Shown here piece by piece: positions 36,356 through 47,200 of a stretch of 64,000 nt of DNA. Below the pieces are notes generated by a model. It was not told where the DNA came from, did no database searches, and saw nothing but the letters and a program-made list of their open reading frames with translations. A program made the position numbers and the translations under genes. Numbering within the stretch: the stretch's first letter is position 1; each line of letters opens with the position of its first letter. The stretch is from positions 62,001-126,000 of the forward strand of contig JAIQDT010005772.1 of the NCBI GenBank assembly GCA_021521415.1, read 5' to 3'. The stretch is from Bidens hawaiensis. Taxonomy: Eukaryota > Streptophyta > Magnoliopsida > Asterales > Asteraceae.

Positions 36356-37103
36356 GGGAAAAGTTAAAATACAAAGGGGGAGACAAAAATGAAAAGTGTA
36401 AGAAGGATTTGTGGCCATATAAAAAACCTCTCAAAAAAATTTTCAAAAAATTAATAAAAAAAAGCATAACTCAAAATATAAATAAAAAACGAAAAAGTTT
36501 AAGAACCAAAAATGCTTCCCTCGTCATTCTCGTTCAAAAAAAAAAACTCCGAAAGACACAATGCAGAGACAAAAAACAAAATGACGAAAATGAACAAGAC
36601 ACAATTAAAATTAAAAAAAAGACACAATAAATCGCAAAATATAACACAATGCCGAATAAAGTATAACAGACACAATGACGAAAATGAACAAAAGACACAA
36701 TTAAAATTAAAAAAGACACAATAAATCACAAAATATAACACAATGCCGAATAAAATATAACAAAATGTTGAGTAATATAACACAATATCAAGAAAAAAAG
36801 ACACAATGTTAAGGAAAAAAGACATAATCAATGACGAAAATAAAAACAAAACACAATGATAAACAAAAAGACACAATGGTCATTTTCACTTAACATTGTG
36901 TCTTTTTCGAGGTTATTTTTTTTTTAAGAACGAAAAAGACGGTGGAAACATTTGCGTGTTTTTTTATTTTTTTGTTTTTTTATTAAATTTGGAGTTATGA
37001 TTATTTATTTATTTATTTTTAATTTTTTAAAGGTTTTTTTGTGTGTCTATAAATCTTTCTCATCTTTATCATTTTTGTCTCCCTTTATAGAATAACTTGA
37101 CCC
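36356..37103. mobile_element. MULE-like MITE with long terminal inverted repeats
   Basis: The left arm begins GGGAAAAGTTAAAATACAAA and the complement of the right end begins GGGTCAAGTTATTCTATAAA. The arms pair imperfectly for about 60 bp, sharing GGGAGACAAAAATGA. Flanks are TTCAAATTTT (36346-36355) and TTCAAAGTTT (37104-37113), nine of ten matching. The interior is A-rich, with recurring ACACAATG and AAAAGACACAA. No transposase. The ends and internal words resemble the element at 246-1113. Confidence 0.65.
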
Positions 37104-37113
37104 TTCAAAGTTT

Positions 37114-37912
37114 TATCCTTGAGTCCTTGACAGGAGAATGCGTTATAGATAAATAAAAAAAAAATGTTTACTAAATGTACATTTACAACTTTCTTATATT
37201 GCCAACGTGTTATGTTGCTAGCTTGCTCAGTAGAGGTTCTTGCCTTTTAGTGCAACTTGATATTGAAGCGTTAGGTCGGGATGCATCTTCGGACAGATAT
37301 CATCAAGATCATGATAGCTATAAAAGAGCAGAGAGAAGAAATGCATATTTTCTTTAGGTCTTAAGATCCGGGTCCGTAAGTGAGCTTGTAGAACGAGAGA
37401 CCATTGTAGAAGAGAGATTTAAAGCAGTCACAAAAAAATTCAGTTATTGACTCAAACCAAATCTATAACGATGCTTTGGTTTTTATATTTTCATAACCAA
37501 TTGTTTAGTTAACGGTTTGGTTATTCGGTTATTGAAATCCATGGTTCAGTTAATTCAGTTGGCCTCTGTCTTTGGGTGTGGGTGAATCCAAACTAGTTTG
37601 CTTCAATTGATACCTCCAGTCATATGTTAGGCCAAATAAAACATTAGCAATTGCTTTAATTTAATATATAGAGAAGGATAAATGACAAATATATATAACT
37701 TATAAAAACAAGTAAGAACAAATCATATAACTATTTCTTAAAACTTTGGAACAAACAACCTTGCAATTATTACAAGTCATATAAAACAAAAACAGAAAAC
37801 AAATATATTTGTCTAACCTTCAATAATCTGGAAAGTTTACAGGCCTTCTAAACTGATGACACGTCAGATTTCATATTAAAGCCTGCCTATAACAATTTGC
37901 ACAACTCACCCT
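37114..37912. other. Intergenic / 3' flank of the TM9 gene
   Basis: No gene is seen. The part adjoining 37913 should include the 3' untranslated region of the minus-strand TM9 locus. Confidence 0.45.
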
Positions 37913-39895
37913 CTAATCAATCTTCACTGACGAGAACAAATAGTGAACAAAATAGAACGACGTAATAAACCCAATGGTGCCGGTAGCCAACATAATTGCA
38001 ATTGCCGCGATCAACGAGTGCCCGAGTTACAATACAGCCGACACGGGCCCACTCAAACTCTTTAGATCAAACACCAAATACTTCATCGAATACAAGAACA
38101 CATAAACCGCGACTGAACCAGAAGCATAAAACGCCTTCCACCACCACTGCCAGTCCTCGACACATAGATGCATGTAGGTCAAAACAACCGACACCTCAGC
38201 ACATACGACAACCAACAGCATAAGAACCACAAGCAAGAACCCGAACACATAATAAAATCTCCCAAGCCAGATGCTAGAAAGTATAAAGAAGAGCTCGATA
38301 AAGAGAGTCCCGAATGGAAGTGTTCCCGCACCAATTACTAGTAGCCATGACGGGTATTTTTGAGCAGGGATTTCTCTAGCAATTTGATTGGTTCGAACCG
38401 GGAACTGAATCGGTTCAGCCCGGGTCCCTAGGAAACCTCCTAACAAAGTGAGCGGGACCGAGACGCAAAACAAAAGTGATAAAAGTATGAACTATAAGGA
38501 AATGGGAATCGCACCGGTACTGCTACTGCCCCAGAGAATAAAGTTTAATACAGTTAAGATCACGAAAACGATACCAGGGAAGAAAAACGCAATCGACCAA
38601 GAAACTGACCGCCAACCTTCTGAAGTCCCTTTAATTGTTTTCCACAGATAAACTCCCGCATACCCAGCACCGGTTCCCAATAAAAGATAAAGAATTATCA
38701 TCCCGGTTAAAAGCATGCCTCGTGAAGCGGGTGACATGAACCCAAACGCAGCGAATAAGATCGTGACAACTGTCATTCCCGTTATTTGCACTCCGTTTCC
38801 AATCATTACACATAAAAGTTTAGAATAATTTGGCTCGCGAAACACATCACCAACAACAAGTTTCCATCCCGATAGCTCCTCGTTCATTTGTGCTTGAGAT
38901 TCTTTGTCTAAATCTTCATACCGGGTAAGATCACGTCTCACGGTTCTTAAAAATATAACAAAAACGATACCCGCTAAAAAGAAGATTACCATTAGTGAAT
39001 TGAGAATTGAGAACCAATGAACACGCGCACCATCCATTTTCAAATACGCATCCCAACGAGACGGCCATCTCACGTTGCTTTTCACAAACTCAACTTCATA
39101 AGTGAAAGATATCTTTTCTTGTTCTCTTATTGGTTGAGATTTTTCAAGCTATAATGGACAGTTCACTGAATCCGCTGAATCATATTGATGAAGTTTCCCC
39201 ATTTTTTCAGGATCGTACTTAACGCTGCATGGGAACACCTCAAAACCAACAATTTCATACCCAGCCGACTTCTTTTTATCATCAGAATTCGAAATCACAC
39301 CCATTCCTTCTTCACCAGTACCGATTATCTGCACACCTGCACCTTCATACTCATGCACAAACACCCTGAACTTAACATGGTTGATGATGTAATCATCTTG
39401 ACTTCCAGAAGGTGTAAAACCAACAGGGAAACCGGTCCATTGAATCTTGACACCATTCTGGTTAGCAAACCGCATTGCAGGCAGGTTATCAAGAATCATG
39501 TTAACTTGATACAAATCATGTGTTCTTTGTTTCAAAAGCTTTACTTCATGCTCGTTTAATGGATGTGTTGTGCAAAGAAAAACAGACTCGTTAACATACA
39601 TTCGAAAACGATAAGGTGAGTTGTCGATTTGGTCTCCCATTAGCAACTCTCCTAAGTTTTCAGCACTTTTTTTTACTCCACCAGCGGGAGGGCAGTATGG
39701 TAGACTGTAGTAACTAAAAGGAAGCTCAGTTTCGATTGATGTTAATGAGTTAACTTTCGCATATATTTCCTCACCGGGTGCGTATGTACGCATGTAGCTT
39801 CCGGGTAGATAAAAACCATTACAGGCATGTCCAAGAAAAAGCACATATGTGAAAAGAACCAAATAAGTCCTCTTAAAGAGGAATAACAAAGCCAT
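37913..39895 (-). pseudogene. Transmembrane 9 superfamily (EMP70/TMN) protein with three in-frame nonsense codons
   Basis: TM9SF proteins are nine-span membrane proteins of Golgi and endosomes. One uninterrupted frame of 661 codons (660 aa plus stop) runs from ATG 39895 to TAG 37913, matching the family in length and order: signal peptide (HACNGFYLPGSYMRTY), lumenal domain (KVNSLTSIETELPFSYY, FVHEYEGAGVQ), membrane spans from about residue 285 with WFSILNSLMVIFFLAGIVF, RAEPIQFPVRTNQIAREIP and YMHLCVEDWQWWWKAFYASG, and a C-terminal KID of the COPI-binding KXD/E type. Three codons inside it are stops: codon 249 (TAG, 39149-39151, probably from a Glu codon), codon 468 (TAG, 38492-38494) and codon 623 (TAA, 38027-38029), both where the family has Tyr. 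No indel breaks the frame. Either a very young pseudogene or base errors. Intronless coding region, with a possible 5' UTR intron upstream. Confidence 0.88.
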
Positions 39896-41169
39896 TGTCT
39901 AAAACTTCAACCAAATGAAACCAGTGATGCTGCAATGTTTATCACAAAACCTACATGACAGAAATTCAAAGTTATCAAACTGTGATTTGTTTATTAAAAC
40001 TTTTATCATCTTACTTGTGTTCAATTTACAATTTAAGAGTCCTCAAAAGACCAACATTAAAAAAGAGAGGAAATACTATATCATATAAGATTGCACATCT
40101 CCACAGTTCCAATGCAGTGCAATGTAACAGGTTCAACAAACAGCAAAGTTTCAAATAAAGTATCATGTTACCTACGTAACCAGTTTCAAAACTGAAGAAC
40201 GAAAGATGCATTCTTGTTTGAAAACTTTAGGCATTTCACCTTAATTCCAAAAATCAAAGGATTTGAGAAATGATAACCAAATAATATCTTAAAGAATTAC
40301 CAAACAGGTAATAGATTAAGTAGCATGTACAGCAGCCACAAACCATAGTTGTCAATAGCAACTTGTGGCAACTCCCCACTATATGATGTTTTCACCAATT
40401 AGCACCTCGATTCCAGGTTTGGTGTTTCTTTGATGAAGTGTGAACTCAATCACAGGTTTGGTGTTTGTTTTATTTGCTGCTATTTGAGAACTATGGCAGA
40501 AACGATAATTCTAAAATCCATCTAGATGAGAACCATATCCTTTCACATCTAATGAGTGTTTGTTGCAGATTTAAAATAACTTACACGCACTAAAATTGAG
40601 AGATTATTACAGAAACTGATGCTTGGAAAACAGTCGCAAACTCTAGACTGATGCACATATTACTTACAGGAACAGATGTAATGAAATCAATTTGAAGCGG
40701 AGAAACCTCCAAAACGTTATTAACTAGAACTATAGAGATCAAGTTCCGACTATCAAATCAATCAGAAAAAGAAAACCTAATTCATTGGGTGTTAAGTAAA
40801 CAGAGAGAAAGAGAAACTGACCATTTGTTTTGTATCGGTGGTCAGACCACCAAGAAAAAGAAAGAAGACGACTCCTACTACTACTACTACCCAACGGACG
40901 GAAGAAGATATTTCTGTGAGAACGTTCTTCGATACTCGTTTGTTTCTGGTTTTATATTTATTTTTCTATTCAGGGATAATTACTATTTACTGCTATTTGT
41001 TTTGTTTACCTCTATGATACCTTAATTGTGGTCTAGTGACATAGCGTTTTCGAGAATTGTTAAAATATTGTTGAGTTTAAACAATGTAATTTTTAAATGG
41101 ACTTACTTAATTTGGTTCGTGTAACAAACTTTTCTATAGAAATATGCTTAAACATGTGTTAAATGGGAC
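39896..41169. other. 5' region of the TM9 locus
   Basis: Non-coding. CT-rich patches near 40790-40920 on the minus strand look like a transcribed leader, and a 5' UTR intron between about 39900 and 40780 is plausible because related TMN genes often have one. No other gene is seen. Confidence 0.35.
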
Positions 41170-41235
41170 TATAACTCACAACCTTTAGGTTTGGGTTGAG
41201 AGTCATACAATTTTGCCACTAGACCAAGCTAGTTG
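41170..41235 (-). mobile_element. Degenerate tRNA-derived SINE head
   Basis: On the minus strand it reads AGCTTGGTCTAGTGGCAAAA (A-box-like), then a B-box-like GGTTGTGAGTTATAGTCCC. The spacing suits a tRNA-derived SINE. The ends are unclear. Confidence 0.4.
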
Positions 41236-41289
41236 TTACGTAATTAACTTTAAACATTAAATATATATAAAGTTTTTATAAAAACAGTT

Positions 41290-41475
41290 CGAGCCTAGGC
41301 GGGTGTCGGGCCGGGGGTCGTCGACCACCCAACCCCCTAGGGTCAGCTCTGCCTAGTGATAGGAGACTTGGGCCTTCCAATGAAGACCCAACTTCGATTC
41401 CCACTTGTGCGGTACCGTTCTGCTACAAATGTTTCCTAGACGCCTACAAAAATGTATCACCAGATCCACATGGCC
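41290..41475 (+). mobile_element. SINE-like element related to the one at 3.3 kb
   Basis: CCTAGTGATAGGAGACTTGG is followed by CAACTTCGATTCCCACTTGT, a diverged version of the A and B boxes at 3296 and 3338. A GC-rich stretch with an inverted GGGGGTCG/CGACC.CC core lies just before it (41300-41345). No target duplication identified. Confidence 0.45.
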
Positions 41476-42320
41476 GCCACTGATTATGATAAAACTGCAT
41501 TCCGCACATAAAACGAGTACATATCTATAAGATGATGCCATTTGGAGTGAAATCCAATTTTTTTAAGATCAATAAATCAAACATGTTTTCTACAAAGTGT
41601 CATCACTGGTCTTTTTTTAAACGGCTATCTAACACGCCAACTAATCCTACTTCTAAATCTACGCATTTGTCCATCATAAAATTTGTACCCTCAGCCACTT
41701 AGGAAGAAATATCACTATCTACGTACCTTGATACCGTGGATTAAAGTGGGTTTTTTTTTTTTCTTCCTGAGTGGGCTTCATCAAGAAGTTTTCAAGTTGG
41801 TTCTTATCATGCCATTCACATAAAATTTGTATGGATATGTATTCTATCTATTACATGTTCAAAAATTATCTGCAAAGAGCTTTTCATAATTGCATTATTG
41901 CATATGATAAATCTATTTAGCTCTTTTAAGTGTTATGAATAGAGCTTTTGTAGGGAGTTTATCTTCGGTTTTAACCTTCAAAAAACAAATCAGCCTAATG
42001 TCATGGATTTGTTGAGACCAAGAGCACTACGTGGAGCCAATTAGACTATGTGTTATGGTAGCAAGGCTAGTTAAAACTTCACATTAACGCCACGTAGATA
42101 TTGGGTGTTCTTGATGTACTCTAGTTCAGGTTTTCTATGCGTTTGTATTTTTTAATATATTTTCATATACCGTTAGAAAAAAGATAAATTAGTTGATTAA
42201 AGTATTAAGTATAAATGGTAAATTGGTCTATATATGTTTTACTTGCCCACTTTCTATCAGATTTGAGTTCTACTTTTTCAAATTTTATTATTGTATCCTA
42301 AATAACAAATACTTTTAAAC
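41476..42320. other. Intergenic, no gene seen
   Basis: AT-rich, no exon-like ORF or repeat boundary recognised. Confidence 0.5.
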
Positions 42321-42834
42321 CAATGTTTTTAGAATCAGACAGGATATGGAACCGGCCGTCTTATTAATCCATTGGTAGGACCTGTTAGTTCGGTTGAAAT
42401 GGCTGTGATAACTAATTTAGTAATTCATACAAAACAGGTGTATTGTAGATATAAGTAATTTTTATGAATATTGTATATTTAGATACAAAAAGTCAATAAT
42501 TCTCTTTATATATAATAAACTATGATAGTAACCGGTGTACTACACATTCTGAATAAATAATATTGTGTCGATAAAAAAACATTTATATATATGATACAAA
42601 TCATATGTGAAAGCAAATATAAAGCAAATGCCATAGCATATGAAACATTTGTGTAGTTGTGTAAACACACGAAAAACCAAGTACCCTTACCAATATTTTT
42701 TAACATTCTAGTTCAAATGGTTTCATGATTTCCGGTTTGATTAAAAACCATCCGATTACAATGTGAGTGGTTTGGTCTGCCAAAAACGGTCAGCTAATGA
42801 TGTAGGTTCACATCCTGTCTGGGTTTAAACACTG
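42321..42834. mobile_element. MITE-like element with imperfect inverted ends
   Basis: Left end CAATGTTTTTAGAATCAGAC; complement of the right end CAGTGTTTAAACCCAGACAG. The two arms continue with CAGGATATGGAACC and CAGGATGTGAACC. Length ~515 bp, non-coding. The CA(C/G)TGTTTTAAA.CC style of terminus is common in plant hAT MITEs. No convincing 8-bp duplication. Confidence 0.5.
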
Positions 42835-43382
42835 TGGTTTTTTTACTTATTAACTAAATAAGTTTTTTTTCAATCAAACATCAAATATTAAACTTAAATG
42901 CACAACCCAGCACCTTTGAATAGTAGATCACTAGATTGGGTATACTTAGAATGTCATAAACTATAGAATCACAAACGATAAATGTATGTTGAACATATTA
43001 AGGTCTTCAATTATTAAGTCAAGTACTCAGCGTTAAAGGTCCGTATAAGTTCTTTGTTTTATCCTGCTAGACAAAATAACATAACTTATGCTATTTTCAA
43101 CATAAGTTAACGTCATTCGCTATTAGCCACTTTCTAATTAAAAAATGTTTAGTAAGCATATAAATAGTTTACCAGTATAGTTAATTTTACTCATAGAGAT
43201 TTAATATAATGTTTCACATATATAACTTAGATAACTTTTGAATCATAATAATGTGCTGTTAGTCTGTTACTTCGAAACTTGTTAATACTAAGTTTTTTAA
43301 TACCTCTTTTAAATTGATTTGAATAACAAATTGATTTGCTTCTTTTAAATTCTTTATTGTAGTAAATTTATACAATACCAAA

Positions 43383-43560
43383 GGACTTCTAGTCCAATGG
43401 TGTTTTTATGGTGGGATAAGACTTAGTGACCATAAGGTCCTGGGTTTGAATATCACAAGAAGGGGTTTTCTCAAATATTGAGTTCCCTCCTGAATTAGTG
43501 GCTTGGTGGTGGATATGATCCGTGGTATCACTTATTATTTAATTTTTTATTATTTTAGTA
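43383..43560 (+). mobile_element. tRNA-derived SINE-like element
   Basis: CTAGTCCAATGGTG is followed about 45 bp later by GGTCCTGGGTTTGAATATC, placed like A and B boxes. The tail is undefined. Confidence 0.45.
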
Positions 43561-43823
43561 ACAACAGTCATTTTCATCTGTTGAACCATTTCCATGTTAT
43601 TATCACCTTTGACCTGCAGGGCTGCACACCCCATATTGGTTATGTTTTTTTTTTCATCACCGTGTTTATTAGATATAAGTCACTCACTCTTTATTTTACT
43701 TATAAATTACATTATATGTAGTTCTGTACCATCAATCAATTATATATACTTATAATAGTTATATTAATATTAATGTGCATATAACCAAGATAGTGAATAA
43801 TCATCTTTAGTAAATATTAAAGT

Positions 43824-43970
43824 AGCAGTGCTTTAATGGTATCTTAATGACTTTCTCTATAATAGATCGATCATCAGTTCGAGCCTTATTCAAAACCGAA
43901 CCAGAGGTTTTACCACAGCAAGCCTTCGGACGGTGAATTTCCCCTGAAATTGATAGTTAAAAAAAAAGTC
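43824..43970 (+). mobile_element. tRNA-related SINE-like element with A-rich tail
   Basis: A-box-like GCTTTAATGGTATC, then TCAGTTCGAGCC as B box, ending in a run of A near 43960. No target duplication identified. Confidence 0.4.
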
Positions 43971-44087
43971 ATTTTTGGTAAATGTAATCAATTCAATAAT
44001 TTTTATTGTTGGGACATTAACTAGTTGCAACTTTTACCCCAATTTCCTAATTCTTGAACCGGGCTAAAAGTTTAAAATTTCAAATAG

Positions 44088-44096
44088 CCAACGGTC
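44088..44096 (+). promoter_or_regulatory. MSA-like element upstream of the kinesin
   Basis: CCAACGGTC lies about 145 bp before the kinesin start codon. The AACGG core of MSA elements is bound by three-repeat Myb factors that drive G2/M genes, which would suit a mitotic kinesin. A single short motif is weak evidence. Confidence 0.3.
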
Positions 44097-44239
44097 TTCC
44101 TCATCTCACAAAGTGAAATCACTTCCTAACAAAATCATCGCATCTCACTCACAACACACACCAAAAGCATCACCATCCACTTTCTCTTCCTTCAAGAAAA
44201 CTGCAATCAAACACCCTTTTTGGTTCAAAGTTTAAATAT

Positions 44240-47200
44240 ATGGAAGATAACAGATTTGACCCACTTCTAATCACTGATGTTCTCATGCAAGAAACCCAAT
44301 CTCACAGTATGTTTTTGCCACTCAATTAGGGGTTTTGTGTTTCAAGATTCAATTTTTATTCTTGGGTTTTTTAAATCTTGGTTTCTTGTAACAGAAATTA
44401 GGGCTAAAGATTGTATGGATCCGATCGGAAATGATGTTCTTGATGGTGGGTGTTTGTGAATAAAGGATTAATTATTAAGAAAGTAAATATTTTTGTGCTG
44501 ATTAGGGTTTTTGTTTTCTTGAAATAGAAATGTCTTTGGGGGATTTAAGCTCAGATGCAATTGGGACTGATCAAGATGTTCTTGATAATGGAAATGTGAA
44601 AAAAGGTGCAAAATTTTCAAATTTAATGTATTAAATCATGATATATGGATTTGATCTTTTTTACTAATTTGGGTTTTTTTTTTCTTGAGACAGACATTTC
44701 TTGGGAAAATTTAAGTTCAGAAGCAATTGGGCCTGGAGATGTTCTTGATGAGAATGCGAAAAAGGGTACAAAATGTTTTTATTTAAAGTATTTTTTTACA
44801 AGATTTGAGCAATTAAAAACTATATATTTTTAGTTTTGTTGGAAGAAAGTAAATATTCTGTACTCTAATTCTTGTTTTCTTGAACTAGAAATTTCATGGA
44901 GGAACTCAATCTCAGAAGCAATTGGGACTGAAGTTGTTCTTGAGGATGAGAATATGACAAAAAGTATAAATTTTACCACTTCTATATAAATTTTCAAGTT
45001 TCATAAACTTAATCACTAGAATATTCTTTTCATTTTCTTAATTTATAGGTCATTCCATATGCTCAGAAGCAACTTGGCCTGCTGCAGATGTCCTTGGTGA
45101 TGGAAATGTGAAGAAAGGTACAAAATCTTCCTACTTTTATATAAATTTTTATAATTCAAACAATTGAAAACTATATTTTTTAGTTTTGTTGGAACAAAGT
45201 AAATCTTTTGTACTCTAATTCTTGTTTTCTTGAACTAGAAATTTCATGGAGGAACTCAATCTCAGAAGCAATTGGGACTGAAGATGTTCTTGAGGACGAG
45301 AATATGACAAAAAGTATAATGTTTTACGATTTTTATATGAATTTTCAAGATTCATAAACTTAATCACCATAACTTTTTTTTTCATTTTCTTATTTTATAG
45401 GCTACTCCAAGCTACGTTTTTCTTTAGCTTCACCCGATTTAGTTATCTGCTCCGGATCACCCGATATTCCTAACCGAACTTATGAAGATTCACCCAAGTT
45501 ATTAAAGCATTTATTCATGGAACTCTCTTTTGAAAATGGTATTAATGAGACATCCAGAATTAAGGATTACAATCAAAGTACAAATGAAGATCTTGGTAGC
45601 TCACAAGCTTCATTTGAGCTTCTTCCATTAACATCAAGCAAAGTAATTATTGCTACACAATGATTTTATGAAATTATTTAAGTTATAAAGCGACCCATTT
45701 GAATCTTTGATTCATTTTGCAGGAAATTAATGAAGAGTGTGATGAGTTAATGAAAGCAAAGAAGGCGTTGGAGATGATGAAGCGAGAAAATGAATTAAAG
45801 AGTAAAGAATGTGAAGAAGCTTTAAAGTCGTTAAGAGAACTTCAAAACGAGTTAATGAGAAAGTCAATGCATGTTGGATCATTGGGTATTAACTTTCACG
45901 TTTCTTGAAACCGATCGATAGATTTTAAAATTTGCATAAAAAAATTCATTTTCTTATTGTTTTTGACAGCTTTTGCGGTTGAGGGTCAAGTGAAAGAAAA
46001 GAGTAAATGGTTTTCATCATTAAGAGACATGTCAAGAAAACTTAAGGTATAAGGCATCATGATATTACACCATAAAGTTTTAATTTTTCGTATACAAAAA
46101 AATTCAAGATTTATTTGTGAAAACAGATCATCAAAATGGATCAAATCAAGCTGCTGGAAGAGGCAGAGGCCTACAGAAAACATGCTGCTGAAATGAATGA
46201 CATGAGTTGCATCATTCAATCAAGAAGTAAGCTTTGTATTTTGTTAATATCAATTTAAAGAACGAAAATAACATAATTCATGTGGTTTGTTCATTTGTTA
46301 GTTAATGAACAAGTTGCACAACATGAAGATCTTAAGATCAAATTCAATGAAGGAGCTAAAGAAAGAAAAGAACTTTACAACAAGATCCAAGAGTTAAAAG
46401 GTTAGATTTTGGATTCTAGTTTTTCAGTAACATGTTGTGTGATCTGAAACAAACCGTGCTCAATATGATTGTTAATATTGTAGGGAATATTAGAGTATTT
46501 TGTCGGTGTAGACCTTTGAACTCAGAAGAGATTGCAGAAGGGGCTTCAGTGGCATTTGATTTTGAAGGTTATAAAGACGGTGAACTTAGAGTAAAATCAA
46601 ATATAGCATTTAAAAAGAACTTTAAGTTCGATTCAGTTTTTAGCCCTGAAGCAGACCAAGGTAAACTAACATTTAACTGCACAAAAAACTATATGTTTTT
46701 ATGGCTAATAAATGCTAACATGAATCTTTATAGTTGATGTTTTCGAGGACACTTCATCAATTGCAACCTCGGTTCTTGATGGATACAACGTGTGCATATT
46801 TGCCTATGGACAAACTGGAACAGGGAAGACTTTTACAATGGAGGGTACACATGAAAACCGAGGCGTTAATTTCAGGACCCTTGAAGAATTGTTTCGTGTG
46901 ATTAATGAACGTAAGAATCAAATCCGGTATGAAATATCAGTAAGTGTTTTGGAGGTTTATAATGAACAGATTCGCGATCTACTACTTCCAAGTTCACAGC
47001 CAGGAGTTGCTGCAAAGAGGTAGATTCTTAATAATATTCTGTATATTTGATTATTTGGAGTGTGTTTGTTTAAGATTTTTAATTTTTGAAAATTGTGTAA
47101 TTTTTTTTTTTTTTTTTGGGGGTAGGCTTGAAATTAGACAAGTTGGTGAAGGGCTGCACCATGTTCCAGGTCTGGTTGAGGCTGAGGTGAGCAACATGAG

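Noticed and set aside
36409..36876. Lys-rich and Phe/Leu-rich ORFs on both strands
   Set aside because: A-rich low-complexity core of the MITE, no domain likeness.
37913..39895. Stop-codon reassignment or selenocysteine-type recoding in the TM9 gene
   Set aside because: Plant nuclear code is standard, neighbouring genes use stops normally, and both TAG and TAA occur; pseudogenisation or sequence error is simpler.
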